The notes under the pieces: generated by a model
What the model was told of the DNA's origin: nothing
Database searches by the model: none
What the model saw: the letters and a program-made list of their open reading frames with translations, nothing else
NCBI GenBank assembly: GCA_947469285.1
Contig: CANIOW010000001.1
Coordinates: 241,326-305,325 of the forward strand
Length of the DNA: 64,000 bases
Direction: 5' to 3'
Source: Gammaproteobacteria bacterium
Lineage (GTDB): Bacteria; Pseudomonadota; Gammaproteobacteria; Steroidobacterales; Steroidobacteraceae
Made by a program: the position numbers and the translations under genes
Shown here: one piece after another, positions 52,393 to 61,776 of the stretch
Numbering within the stretch: the stretch's first letter is position 1
Layout of the letters: every line of letters starts with the position of its first letter

Positions 52393-53625
52393 TCAGAGAC
52401 GTTCGATGATCACAGCCGGGGCCATGCCACCGCCAGTGCACATGGTGATCAGGCCAGTGCGTAAGTCGCGGCGTTCCAGTTCATCCAGCAGCGTCCCCAC
52501 CAGCATCGTCCCGGTGGCGCCGATGGGATGCCCGAGCGCAATGGCGCCGCCGTTCACGTTGACTTGGTCACGGTCAAGCTGCAGTTCGCGAATAAACCGT
52601 TCCGCCACCACGGCAAAGGCTTCGTTGATTTCAAACAGGTCAATGTCGGCGACAGTCATGCCCGCTTTCTTGAGCACCTTGCGTGCTGCGGGCACCGGGG
52701 CGTCCAGCATGAGGGTGGGTGAGTCGCCGCAGTTGGCCATGGCGACGATACGGGCGCGTGGTTTTAGTCCGTGCGCGCGGGCAAACGGCGGACTGGCCAG
52801 CAGCAACGCCGCCGAGCCGTCCACAACGCCCGAGGAGTTGCCGGGGTGGTGAATGAACTGCAGCTCGAGCCCTGGATATTTTTGCTGCACGAGCTGGCGG
52901 TGGGTGATGCCGGTGGCGTCCAGCGGCGTGTCGGCAATGGCGCCGAAGGACGGCTGCAGAGCGGCCAGCCCAGCGAGGCTGGTGCTTGGGCGTGGGTATT
53001 CATCGGCGCCGAGCGCCAGGCTGCCGTCCTCGCGGTAGACCGGCACCAGGCTGCGGGAAAAATAGCCATTAGCGATGGCGTGGGCGGCGCGCTGCTGGCT
53101 TTGCAGGGCGAGCTGGTCTGTGGCTTCCCGGGTGATGCCAGCCAGCGTGGCAATGAGATCGGCGCAGATGCCCTGGTGGGACTGCGGATGGGCGGCACGC
53201 AGGCGCAGGTTGCCCACATCGGGCAGCACGATGCCCTCTTCGCGCCGGCCGGGCATCGACATCATCTCTGTGCCGCCGGCGACGATCAAATCTTCCATGC
53301 CTGACATGACCATGGCCGCGCCGAGGGCCACGGCGGTCAGGCCGGAACCGCAGAAGCGGTCCAGCGTCACGCCGCAGGAGCGGACGTCGTAGCCGGCATC
53401 CAGCGCCGACATTCGCCCCAGGTTACCGCTCTGCCGGCTGCGCTGTGCACTGGTGCCCCAAATCACGTCGTCGACCAAGGCCGTGTCGATGCCAGTGCGT
53501 TGTGCCAGCGCACGTAGCACCGTGGCGCCCAGGTGTTGTGGGTGCAGGTCCGCCAAGGCGCCTTTGCCGGCCTTGCCGATACCGCGGGGGGTACGGCAGG
53601 CGTCAATAATCCACGCTTCGCTCAT
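52393..53625 (-). CDS. Acetyl-CoA acetyltransferase / 3-ketoacyl-CoA thiolase
   Basis: A 410-residue thiolase: nucleophile Cys92 in DRFCGSGLTAV, NEAFAVVAERF, GGAIALGHPIGATG with the catalytic histidine, and the C-terminal CTGGGMAPA with the second cysteine. It would perform the thiolytic step of beta-oxidation. It is divergent from the acyl-CoA dehydrogenase gene; the 142-base gap between them should hold both promoters. Confidence 0.93.
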   Translation of the reverse strand: MSEAWIIDACRTPRGIGKAGKGALADLHPQHLGATVLRALAQRTGIDTALVDDVIWGTSAQRSRQSGNLGRMSALDAGYDVRSCGVTLDRFCGSGLTAVALGAAMVMSGMEDLIVAGGTEMMSMPGRREEGIVLPDVGNLRLRAAHPQSHQGICADLIATLAGITREATDQLALQSQQRAAHAIANGYFSRSLVPVYREDGSLALGADEYPRPSTSLAGLAALQPSFGAIADTPLDATGITHRQLVQQKYPGLELQFIHHPGNSSGVVDGSAALLLASPPFARAHGLKPRARIVAMANCGDSPTLMLDAPVPAARKVLKKAGMTVADIDLFEINEAFAVVAERFIRELQLDRDQVNVNGGAIALGHPIGATGTMLVGTLLDELERRDLRTGLITMCTGGGMAPAVIIERL

Positions 53626-53767
53626 GTCGCTGTCCTATGGCTGGCTGCCGGTGCAGTCCTGATTAATCTAGAATGTACCTGACCCGTTAGCTCACATGAA
53701 ACTCATCTGTATTGCCCGCCGAAAGCGAGTTGCAAGTGAGCCGCCTTCGCTGGTTATTTTAGCGGCT

Positions 53768-54940
53768 ATGTCAGACCTCCCACAGCGCCATGAACCCGAA
53801 CATCTCGTCATGTTGCGCGAGACTTTGCGACGCTTTGTCGAGCGGGAAATGCCGCGCGATCGCGTCAAACAGTGGGACCGGCAGGAGCAGTTTCCCGTGG
53901 CAGTGCACCGTGGGCTGGTGGAGCTAGGCTTGACCGGCCTGACGGTTGACGAGGAATACGGCGGCAGCGGCCGGGATATTACTGCCATGGTGGTGGCGAT
54001 CGAAGAGCTCTCAGCACGCAGCATGGCGGTGGCCTGCGCCTATATTCAGTCCGCCTGCTACGCCGGCCTGAATATCAGCGATGTGGGTAGCGACGAGCAA
54101 AAACGCACTTTGTTGCCGCGGGTAGCCACCGAGGGCCTGATGTTCTCCTACGGGTTCAGTGAACCCGATGTGGGTGCCGATGTGGCCAGTGTGCGCACCA
54201 CGGCGTTGCGGCGCGACGACAGCGTCATCATCGACGGCAACAAGCGGTTTTGCTCTGGCGCTGGCATCGCGCAATACATCTACGTGCTGGCCCGTACCGG
54301 CAAGGTAGAGGAGCGTTACCGTAACCTGTCGCTCATTTTGGTGCCGACCGACGCGCCGGGCCTCACGCTCCAGCCACAAGAGACGCTGGGCCTGAAGGGG
54401 GGTGGTACCTTCGATGTCACCTTCAACCAAGTAGCCGTTCCCGCCAGCAACGTGGTGGGCGGCGATGCCGGCTGGAACGACGGCTGGCTCAGGCTGGTCG
54501 GCCCGGGGCTGGATATCGAAAAGCTGGAAGTGGCCGCCATGGCGCTGGGTATTTCACGGGCGGCCGTGGACGATGCCTGGCTGTACGCGCAGCAACGCCA
54601 GCAGTTTGGCAAACCGATCTGCGCTATTCAGTCGATCCGCCACATGCTCGCCGAGGTGAAAACGCGCTGGGAGGCTTGCCGCCTGATGACCTATCACGCC
54701 GCTGGACTGGTGGCGCAGCGGCAGCCGGCGGCGGTGGACACGGCCATGACCAAATTATTTGTGTGTGATACCGCCCGCGATATCGTGCTGATTTGCCAGC
54801 AGATCATGGGGGCTTATGGCTATGTCGGCGATTTCGACATGGAGCGGTATGTACGCGATATTCTCGTCATGCCCATTTTAGGTGGCTCGTCAGCCATTCA
54901 GAAGAACAACATTGCCAACCGGCTCGGACTGCCGCGTTGA
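53768..54940 (+). CDS. Acyl-CoA dehydrogenase, isovaleryl-CoA dehydrogenase-like active site
   Basis: ATG 53768 gives 390 residues; an ATG at 53696 adds 24 unlikely residues. The N-terminal helical, middle beta (FSEPDVGADVASVRTTA) and C-terminal helical domains are complete. At the usual catalytic position (Y-E-G-T-S) it has ILGGSSAIQKN, without glutamate. GLDIEKLEVAAMALG instead provides a glutamate where isovaleryl-CoA and long-chain dehydrogenases have theirs, so activity is likely on branched or bulky acyl-CoA. Confidence 0.9.
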   Translation: MSDLPQRHEPEHLVMLRETLRRFVEREMPRDRVKQWDRQEQFPVAVHRGLVELGLTGLTVDEEYGGSGRDITAMVVAIEELSARSMAVACAYIQSACYAGLNISDVGSDEQKRTLLPRVATEGLMFSYGFSEPDVGADVASVRTTALRRDDSVIIDGNKRFCSGAGIAQYIYVLARTGKVEERYRNLSLILVPTDAPGLTLQPQETLGLKGGGTFDVTFNQVAVPASNVVGGDAGWNDGWLRLVGPGLDIEKLEVAAMALGISRAAVDDAWLYAQQRQQFGKPICAIQSIRHMLAEVKTRWEACRLMTYHAAGLVAQRQPAAVDTAMTKLFVCDTARDIVLICQQIMGAYGYVGDFDMERYVRDILVMPILGGSSAIQKNNIANRLGLPR

Positions 54941-54976
54941 CACCGGTGACCCATTAACCACCAAGGGGTGCGACCC

Positions 54977-55690
54977 ATGACGGCCACAACTGCATCGACT
55001 AAATGTCTGGTCATTACCGGCGCGAGCAAGGGCATTGGCTTGGCTGTGGCGGTGCGCTTCGCCGCGGCGGGCTATCGGGTGGTGAATCTGTCGCGCTCCC
55101 CGACACCGTTGCCCGGAGCCGTGCACATCAACGTGGACCTTGGTCAGCCGGCAGCTCTTGAATCGATCGCACAGACGCTCGGTGAGGCCGTGGCCGGGGC
55201 GGAGACGCTGGCGGTGGTGCATAACGCCGCGCTGCAGATACCCGGCGGCGTGGGCGTGCTCCTGCCATCGCAGTTGCGAGCCATGTTCGAGATTGGCGTG
55301 GCGGCACCGCTGCAGCTCAACCAATGGCTGTTGCCGCATCTGTCGTCGGGGTCGTCCATTGTGTATATCGGCTCGACCCTCAGCGTGCGCGCCACCCGTC
55401 ATATGGCCGGCTACGCCACCGTCAAGCATGCGGTGCTGGGCCTGATGCGCAGCACTTGCCAGGATTTAGCGGGCACGGGGGTGCATACCTGCTGTGTCTG
55501 TCCTGGCTTCACGGATACCGAGATGTTGCGCCAATATGGCGGCGATGCGCTGCAGCATCTGGCTGCTTTGTCGACCCAGAAGCGGCTGATTTCACCGGCC
55601 GAGATTGCGGATTTTGTCCACTTTGCCGCCACCCATCCGGTGGTTAATGGGGCGACGCTCAACGCCGACTTGGGTTTCATCGAACCCTGA
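54977..55690 (+). CDS. Short-chain dehydrogenase/reductase
   Basis: ATG 54977 gives 237 residues. TGASKGIG cofactor motif, HNAA in place of NNAG, the serine in YIGSTLSV and YATVK as active site. It is somewhat shorter than usual and has NLSRS after the second strand, which favours NADP. It follows the acyl-CoA dehydrogenase by 36 bases. Confidence 0.85.
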   Translation: MTATTASTKCLVITGASKGIGLAVAVRFAAAGYRVVNLSRSPTPLPGAVHINVDLGQPAALESIAQTLGEAVAGAETLAVVHNAALQIPGGVGVLLPSQLRAMFEIGVAAPLQLNQWLLPHLSSGSSIVYIGSTLSVRATRHMAGYATVKHAVLGLMRSTCQDLAGTGVHTCCVCPGFTDTEMLRQYGGDALQHLAALSTQKRLISPAEIADFVHFAATHPVVNGATLNADLGFIEP

Positions 55691-55691
55691 T

Positions 55692-57122
55692 TCAGGCCGC
55701 TGGTCGATGCGACAGGGCGATGCAGGTGATGTCATCTGACTGCGGCGTGCCACCGGTGAACGCATCGACGGCGGCCAGCAGGCGATCAATGCAGGCGACC
55801 GGCCCATAGCAGGGTGGTCCGTCGAAGGCCGCCAGCGTGCGCGCCAAGCCAAATTCCTCAAAAGCCGCGTTCATCGCTTCGGTAATGCCGTCGGTGACCA
55901 TGAGCAGCGTATCCCCAGGCTGCAATGCCAGCGGCGCTGCCGCATAGCTTTGCTGGCCGCGGGCGCCGAGTGCACGGCCCCGGGGCGCCGCCAACCAGCG
56001 TGCGGCACCGTTGGCCGCAATGAGCAACGGCTGGACATGTCCGGCATTGACGAATTCCAGTTGCCCGGTAGTGGGTTGGTAGTGTGCATAGACGGCGGTG
56101 ACGAACAGTAATTGCGGGTTGCCGCCATGCAGGCTTTCATTGACCTCGGTCATCAGCGCGCCGGCTGCGGCGATAGCGGTGGTCGCCACGTCTGGCAATG
56201 CGGTGGCGCGCAGCGCGCTCTTGGCCGCCATGCTGTACAAGCCCGCCGCCACGCCTTTGCCGCAGACATCGGCCACTATCAGGCTCACGCTACCATCGTG
56301 CAGCTTGAAGTGGTCATAGAAGTCGCCGCCGATATCCAGTGCCGGCCGCATGACGCCATGAATTGAAAACGCCTCAGTGGCTGGCCAGGGCAGTGGTAAC
56401 AGCGACTGCTGCAGTTGCCCCGCTCCGCGCAGTTCTTCGCGTAAGCGCTCGAGAGATAATTGCTCGCGGTATTGCGCCAAATAACCGTTGGCCCGCTGGT
56501 GGTTGATGGCCATGCCGCCGACACTGCAAAAGCCGATGAGCGTGACCATATCTCCCCAGAGAAATTTGGCTTTGACCGGTATGTGCAGCATTTCAGGAGG
56601 CAGCCACGCGGCAAGGCAGGGCACGATCACTATCGCCAGTCCATTGATCCAAGCTCGCGTTTTCCAAGGCGTAATGTAGAACAAATTCACCAGCACGAGC
56701 AGAATGGCCAGACGCAGGAAGATGCCGCGGGTGATGAGCGCGCAAACGGCCATCAACAAAAACGCGATGATCACGCAGTGGAGGTGCAGCTGTAGCAGGG
56801 TCTCTTTACGCTTCGCCGTGAACTGCGGTGCCCACAAGGCTAGCGCTGGTGGAATGCTTAAAAAGAACAACAGGTTCCCCGCAAGGCTGACCAAGTAAAT
56901 GCTTCCGAGCAGGTTCAGGCCGTACACGTGGTGTTGGTAGCGCTCGAAATCGACGAGCATCATGAGAGCCAAGACCACGATGCTGATCAAGCCGAGATAG
57001 GGCGCCAGCGACAAGTTGGTCTGGTAATGCCCGGTTTCGACTGCGGCACGCTCGCCTAAGGTGAGCGGCGCGGACTTCCAAAGTGGCGGTATAGGCACCC
57101 AGCGGCGTAACGCGCGCAGCAT
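55692..57122 (-). CDS. Membrane-bound PP2C-type (SpoIIE/RsbU-like) serine phosphatase
   Basis: A 476-residue protein. The first 220 residues contain about six membrane helices in an uncharacterised sensor-like domain; a short coiled coil (LSLERLREELRGAGQLQQSLLP) links to a SpoIIE-type phosphatase with metal-binding aspartates in LDIGGDFYD, VADVCGKGVAAG and MVTDGITEAM. Such phosphatases dephosphorylate STAS proteins in partner-switching systems. A STAS protein is encoded two genes upstream in the same operon, giving a direct candidate substrate. Confidence 0.9.
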   Translation of the reverse strand: MLRALRRWVPIPPLWKSAPLTLGERAAVETGHYQTNLSLAPYLGLISIVVLALMMLVDFERYQHHVYGLNLLGSIYLVSLAGNLLFFLSIPPALALWAPQFTAKRKETLLQLHLHCVIIAFLLMAVCALITRGIFLRLAILLVLVNLFYITPWKTRAWINGLAIVIVPCLAAWLPPEMLHIPVKAKFLWGDMVTLIGFCSVGGMAINHQRANGYLAQYREQLSLERLREELRGAGQLQQSLLPLPWPATEAFSIHGVMRPALDIGGDFYDHFKLHDGSVSLIVADVCGKGVAAGLYSMAAKSALRATALPDVATTAIAAAGALMTEVNESLHGGNPQLLFVTAVYAHYQPTTGQLEFVNAGHVQPLLIAANGAARWLAAPRGRALGARGQQSYAAAPLALQPGDTLLMVTDGITEAMNAAFEEFGLARTLAAFDGPPCYGPVACIDRLLAAVDAFTGGTPQSDDITCIALSHRPAA

Positions 57123-57135
57123 CCAGAGAATGGCC

Positions 57136-58842
57136 TTAGTGAATCAGACGCAGCAGCAGATGGCAGCGCTCGCCGTCTACTTTCACGCGTACCCGGTCGG
57201 TGCGCCGGCCGATCAGCCAGCCGGAAAGTTTCGCCAGGCCCGCGGGGTCGTTCAGTAAGGTGTCCCGGTCGGGGCGCTCCTTGACCAGTTCAATTGGCCG
57301 GCCTTGGTAGCAGACATCCAGATCCAGGTTGAATTCATCGAACGCGATATCCACCGTGACTGGGCCGCTGGCCAAGCCGGTGTCGAGCGCCTCCATGAGG
57401 TGGTGCAGCGAATCGATGGCGGCCTGGATAACCTCCTTTCGGGCGGCAACTGAGGCGCCAAATTGCAGCAGCTCGGCCTTGATGGCAGCGTAGTGGTCCG
57501 TGCCTACCGGTAACTCCAGCCGCAGGCTACGCGAGCTGCCCAGCTGCATCACGTAGTTCAGCACCAGCGCTACCAAGGCGGTGAAGGACACGGGTGAATG
57601 CACGATCGGCAGTAGCAGCGGTGGTGCGTTGGCATACAGGTGGGGGAGCAGGCCCGCGCTAAGGCCGAAGCCGAGGGCGCAACCGGCCATGAGAATACGG
57701 CGGGTATCGAGCAGCCGCGAAGTGAGAATCTGGATGCCGGCCAACATCATGAAGCAGGCGCAATAGATGACGGAGGCACCCATGATCGGTGACGGCAGAA
57801 CGGCGAAAGCCCCGGCAATCTTCGGTGTGAACGCGCACAACACCATGAGCAGGCCAAAACTCCAAGCGATGCTACGGCTGGTGGCGCCACTGGCCACCGC
57901 AAGCCCTACATTGCTGGAGGAAGTATTTTGGCTGAGGGTGCCACACAGGCCAGAGAGAATATTGGTTAAGCCCATGGCGCTGGCGCCACGACTGACCGAC
58001 ACCAGGTCGGTCCGTTGCCACTCCGTGTCGTTGATTTTCTGGCAGATCGTCAGGTCGCCGACATTTTTCAGCGACGAAGCGAGGCCTGCTATCAGGAACG
58101 GGAGCAGCAGCGGCCATTCGAAGGCCAGGCCTGCGACTGCGCGGTGCGGCCAGTCGAACCACGGCGCGCTCGCCACTGCCTGGAACGCATTCGCCGGCAG
58201 ACTGTCCAGCGCCCAGGCGGCGATCAGGCCAGCGACAATGCCAATCAGCAGTGGGAAGAGTTTGACGGCACCGCGCCCCCAGACCGTGCAACCGATCATC
58301 ACGCTCAACGCGATAAAGCCAACCGCGATATTGCTACCGGGGTCGGCGCCGACGGACAGGGTGCTCGGGTCGGCCAATAAACGTGGGAAGCCGATAGGCA
58401 GCACGGCGACACCGACCATGGTCATGACCACGCCGATAACTTCGGGTGGAAACAAGGACCGCAGACGCGGCAGCAGACGGGCCAGTACCATCTCGCCAGC
58501 GCCTGCCAGCGCCGTCATGCCGAACACGGTAGGCAGGCCATAGCCACTGCCGGCCAGCAGGATGCTGGAGAAATAGGCTGGGCTGACAATGGGTGGACAG
58601 AAATAGCCAGAGCCGCCCAGGCCGCGCCGATTGGCCTGCAAAATGGCGCCGACGCCGGCCACGACCATGCCCATGCGCAGGATATTTTGCGTGTCGACCA
58701 CGGAAGTAGCGAAGCTGGCCAGCATGGCGGCCATGAAGACCCAGCCCACGGTGCTCATGAGCACTTGCTGAACACCCAAAATAATCAGGGTAACGAGTGG
58801 CGGCTGGTCATCGACGCCATAGTTCAGGGTGCTGGGTTTCAT
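57136..58842 (-). CDS. NCS2/SLC23-type nucleobase permease-like protein with C-terminal GHKL/anti-sigma-like domain
   Basis: A 568-residue protein. Residues 1 to about 440 are a purine/uracil-permease-like transporter with about 12-14 helices; NVGLAVASGATSR corresponds to the NAT signature, without the usual Gln/Glu. Residues 444-568 (bases 57136-57513) are soluble. They read like a small GHKL/HATPase fold of RsbW type: helix VIQAAIDSLHHLMEAL, strands VTVDIAFDEFNLDLDVCYQG, then LAKLSGWLIGRRTDRVRVK. The canonical ATP-binding Asn and D-x-G-x-G are not evident. The gene lies 3 bases after the STAS gene and 13 bases before the phosphatase, so it may fill the kinase slot of a partner switch. Confidence 0.8.
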   Translation of the reverse strand: MKPSTLNYGVDDQPPLVTLIILGVQQVLMSTVGWVFMAAMLASFATSVVDTQNILRMGMVVAGVGAILQANRRGLGGSGYFCPPIVSPAYFSSILLAGSGYGLPTVFGMTALAGAGEMVLARLLPRLRSLFPPEVIGVVMTMVGVAVLPIGFPRLLADPSTLSVGADPGSNIAVGFIALSVMIGCTVWGRGAVKLFPLLIGIVAGLIAAWALDSLPANAFQAVASAPWFDWPHRAVAGLAFEWPLLLPFLIAGLASSLKNVGDLTICQKINDTEWQRTDLVSVSRGASAMGLTNILSGLCGTLSQNTSSSNVGLAVASGATSRSIAWSFGLLMVLCAFTPKIAGAFAVLPSPIMGASVIYCACFMMLAGIQILTSRLLDTRRILMAGCALGFGLSAGLLPHLYANAPPLLLPIVHSPVSFTALVALVLNYVMQLGSSRSLRLELPVGTDHYAAIKAELLQFGASVAARKEVIQAAIDSLHHLMEALDTGLASGPVTVDIAFDEFNLDLDVCYQGRPIELVKERPDRDTLLNDPAGLAKLSGWLIGRRTDRVRVKVDGERCHLLLRLIH

Positions 58843-58845
58843 GGC

Positions 58846-59130
58846 TTAGTCTTGCAGGTGCACGATGTCATCAAAGCCGACGGTTAGGATGACCTCGCGG
58901 ATGACCGCATTGGCACCGCTCAATTGCAAGCGGCCGCCTTTTTTCTCCGCGGCATTAGCAGTGACCAGCAACACCCGCAGACCGGCGCTGCTGAGGAACT
59001 CGATCTTCGAGAAGTCTAGGGCCACGGTGTTCGCGTCGCCGGTCAGCAGCAGGAGCAGTGCTGCCTCGTGCTGGCTGGCGGTGGTGGCATCAAATCGGCC
59101 AACCGGCTGATAGTAGGCGGTGAGCGTCAT
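58846..59130 (-). CDS. STAS-domain anti-sigma-factor-antagonist-like protein
   Basis: ATG 59130, preceded by GGGGGAACC, gives 94 residues. The conserved segment FLSSAGLRVLLV carries Ser48 at the position phosphorylated in SpoIIAA/RsbV. Such proteins bind or release a kinase/anti-sigma partner according to phosphorylation. It is the first gene of the STAS-permease-phosphatase operon. No sigma factor gene is present in the window. The region 59131-59343 shows no gene. Confidence 0.9.
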   Translation of the reverse strand: MTLTAYYQPVGRFDATTASQHEAALLLLLTGDANTVALDFSKIEFLSSAGLRVLLVTANAAEKKGGRLQLSGANAVIREVILTVGFDDIVHLQD

Positions 59131-59343
59131 GAAGGTTCCCCCAAAGAGGTGGCTGGGAAAAATAGCACGCTGGACATCCATGTTCACGACGGCTGCCGCG
59201 TCTTTCTCCCGCATGGCGAGAGTGGGAAGGATAGTAGATTGTTCCGGTTTCGTCAGTTTTCATTGTGCTGTCACCAGCCAGCGCGCGCCTACATTTGCAG
59301 GTGCCACGCGTTAAGCTGAGGGTCGGTTCGGAGAGGGCAGGGC

Positions 59344-60681
59344 ATGTGGGGACTCACGCGACGGCAGTGGCTGGTGGTGTTGGCGGCCTGGCTGGGCTGG
59401 GGTTTTGACGTTTTCGATGCCGTGCTGTTTAACTTTGTTGCGCCGAATGTCATCCCGACTTTGCTCGGGCTGAAACTCGGCTCGCCCGAGGCGCGCGCCG
59501 CCACGCTACAGTGGAATGGCTTGCTCAGTGCGCTACTACTGCTGGTCTGGGCGGCGGGCGGGGTACTGTTCGGTTATCTGGCCGACCGCATCGGGCGGGT
59601 GCGTGCGCTCACCTGGGCGATTGCGCTGTATGCGGTGGGTACGGCCGCTTGTGCCGCGGCGCCCAATCTGGAAACGCTCATTGCTTGTCGGGTGGTCGCC
59701 AGTCTGGGCATTGGCGGGGAGTGGGCCGCCGGGGTGACGCTCGTGGCGGAGTCGGTCCCCGAACACCGCCGCCTGCAGATGGCAGCGCTGTTGCAGACGG
59801 CTTCGCCGCTGGGGTTGTTCTTGGCAACCTTCGTGACCTGGTTCATTGCCGGGCATCTCATGCCAGACCAGCCCGAGCTGAGTTGGCGCTATGTTTTCCT
59901 GTGTGGCTTGGCGCCGGTGTTGGTGGCGCTTGGCATCCGCGCACTGGTTCAGGAACCGCCCGGTTTCGTGCCGGCACCAGCACGTTCGCCATGGGCGGGG
60001 TTGCGCGAGCTCCTCAGTCCGCAGTGGCGCCGCGCCACTTTCAGCGGTTTTTCCATGGCCGTGGTGGGGCTGCTGTCGTGGTGGAGCGTGAATGCCTTTT
60101 TACCGACCGTGGCCGTGGGTCTGGCCAACGAGCGTGCGGCAATGCTCGGCCTGACAGGCGCGGCTGTGCAGCAGCTGGCAGAGGGCTGGAAGGCGCAGGC
60201 GGGGTTCTGGTTCAACCTCGGCGGGCTGGTGGGCGCACTGCTAACCGTGCCGCTGGCGCATTGGTTGGGCCGGCGCAGCCTGTTCACCGTCTACTATGGT
60301 TTTGCTGCCGTGGCGATGGTGGTGGTGTTCGGTCTGCCATGGGTGCCCGAGTGGCGGTTGATGCTGGTGTTTTGGGTGGGCCTGTCGTTGTACGGAGTCT
60401 TCGCGGCGTTTAATTTCTATCTGCCAGAACTGTTCCCGCCGCGTCTGCGCGGCTTGGGTGCTGGGTTCAGCTACAACATCGGGCGCATCTTTGCCGCCCT
60501 GGGGCCGTTTGCGGTGGGAGCCTACTCTGCGGCCCAGTCCCAGCCCACGGCTGGCGCGTTGCAAGCCTTGCTGTGCCTGGCCGTCATGCCCTTGCTGGCG
60601 GCGGTGACCAGCCGCTTCATCCTCGAAACGCGTGGCCTGCCGTTCGTCGGGACCCTTCCACCACCGGTCGGCCACGCCTAG
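59344..60681 (+). CDS. MFS transporter, aromatic acid/sialate-type
   Basis: A 445-residue MFS protein with 12 hydrophobic segments. GWGFDVFDAVLFNF at helix 1 resembles the D-G-[FY]-D motif of aromatic acid:H+ symporters and related carriers. GYLADRIGRVRAL is the classic loop 2-3 motif A, and VASLGIGGEWAAGVTL is the motif before helix 5. It should import a carboxylate by proton symport; the substrate is unknown. It lies alone between the STAS operon (divergent) and the pilin genes. Confidence 0.85.
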   Translation: MWGLTRRQWLVVLAAWLGWGFDVFDAVLFNFVAPNVIPTLLGLKLGSPEARAATLQWNGLLSALLLLVWAAGGVLFGYLADRIGRVRALTWAIALYAVGTAACAAAPNLETLIACRVVASLGIGGEWAAGVTLVAESVPEHRRLQMAALLQTASPLGLFLATFVTWFIAGHLMPDQPELSWRYVFLCGLAPVLVALGIRALVQEPPGFVPAPARSPWAGLRELLSPQWRRATFSGFSMAVVGLLSWWSVNAFLPTVAVGLANERAAMLGLTGAAVQQLAEGWKAQAGFWFNLGGLVGALLTVPLAHWLGRRSLFTVYYGFAAVAMVVVFGLPWVPEWRLMLVFWVGLSLYGVFAAFNFYLPELFPPRLRGLGAGFSYNIGRIFAALGPFAVGAYSAAQSQPTAGALQALLCLAVMPLLAAVTSRFILETRGLPFVGTLPPPVGHA

Positions 60682-60715
60682 CCGTGCGGGTAGCGGCTGT
60701 GGTTTGCTGCGTGCC

Positions 60716-61330
60716 ATGTTCAATCATTCCGTCCGCCGTTCCTGCCAGCAGGGTTTTACCTTGTTGGAACTCATGGTGGCCATGACGCTGGGTGGCCTCA
60801 TTCTTGGGCTGGGTATTCCCAGCTTTCGCGACTATCTCAAAGGCGCTGAACTGACCCGCACCGCCAACGACATGCTCGGCGCGTTTTATGCGGCGCGCAG
60901 TGAAGCGGTACAACGCCGGCGCAATGTGGCGGTGTGCTTTACGCAAACCCCCGAGGCGACCACGCCGGTGTGTGGCTTGGCGGCCCGTGCCGGTTGGATC
61001 GTCTTTGTGGACAGCAACTCCAACGGCCTCATGGATGCCGGTGAAACCCTGCTGGTGCGCCATGCCTTGCCCGGTGGGCAGGTCAAGATGGCCACCCTGC
61101 CGTTGGGCAATGGCGGGTACTTTGCTTATGGACCGAACGGCTTTGGGGTCACCCTGCCGGCGGGTGCGCCACTGACTGGCATTGCCTTGTGCGATGACCG
61201 CGGCAACCGCGCGGCCAACAATGCAGACCAGTCCACGGCCCGCGGCCTCGTGGTTTCGGCCGCGGGCAGGCCGCGCGTCACGCGTTCGGTGCTGGAGATT
61301 GCCTCTAGCACCATTGGCGGTTGCCCATGA
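60716..61330 (+). CDS. fimT: Type IV pilus minor pseudopilin FimT/GspH-like
   Basis: ATG 60716 gives 204 residues. The prepilin peptidase site QQGFTLLELMVAM is followed by a hydrophobic helix. The C-terminal GspH domain includes AARSEAVQRRRNVAVCF and the closing SSTIGGCP, matching FimT/GspH. Minor pilins prime pilus assembly, and FimT also binds DNA in competent bacteria. It starts the operon with pilV, pilW, pilX and pilY1. Its stop overlaps the pilV start. Confidence 0.9.
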   Translation: MFNHSVRRSCQQGFTLLELMVAMTLGGLILGLGIPSFRDYLKGAELTRTANDMLGAFYAARSEAVQRRRNVAVCFTQTPEATTPVCGLAARAGWIVFVDSNSNGLMDAGETLLVRHALPGGQVKMATLPLGNGGYFAYGPNGFGVTLPAGAPLTGIALCDDRGNRAANNADQSTARGLVVSAAGRPRVTRSVLEIASSTIGGCP

Positions 61331-61776
61331 AGCCCGCTGGCGCGCAAGGCGGCTTTTCGTTGATCGAATCGCTGGTGGCGCTGGTGGTGCTGTCGGTGGG
61401 GCTGCTCGGCATTGCCGCCTTATATGTGACGGCCTTGCGGGAGGGCCGCACGGCCTTGCTGCGCAGCGAGGCGGTGACGCTCGCCGGTGACATGGCCGAC
61501 CGCATCCGTGCCAACAGCGTGGGCGGCGCGGGTTATGCCCTGGCGGCTGGCGCCGCCAATCAGGCCGTTGCCGCCTGTGCGGTGGGTGGTTGCACGGCGG
61601 CGCAGATGGCCACCACCGACAAGGCACAGTGGACCACTTTGCTGCAGCAAGGGTTGCCGGCGGGGCAGGGCACCATCGTGGTGGATGCCGCCACCACGCC
61701 GCTCACTTATACACTCACGATCAGCTGGCAGGAGCCGAATGTGGGCGCGCAGTCTTATGTGCTGAGGGTGCAATGA
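61327..61776 (+). CDS. pilV: Type IV pilus minor pilin PilV
   Basis: ATG 61327 gives 149 residues. Prepilin site QGGFSLIESLVALVVLSVG, then LREGRTALLRSEAVTLAGDMADRIRAN, a typical PilV segment with the MADRIRAN motif. The last part is beta-strand rich. It overlaps fimT and pilW by four bases each. Confidence 0.9.
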   Translation: MKPAGAQGGFSLIESLVALVVLSVGLLGIAALYVTALREGRTALLRSEAVTLAGDMADRIRANSVGGAGYALAAGAANQAVAACAVGGCTAAQMATTDKAQWTTLLQQGLPAGQGTIVVDAATTPLTYTLTISWQEPNVGAQSYVLRVQ

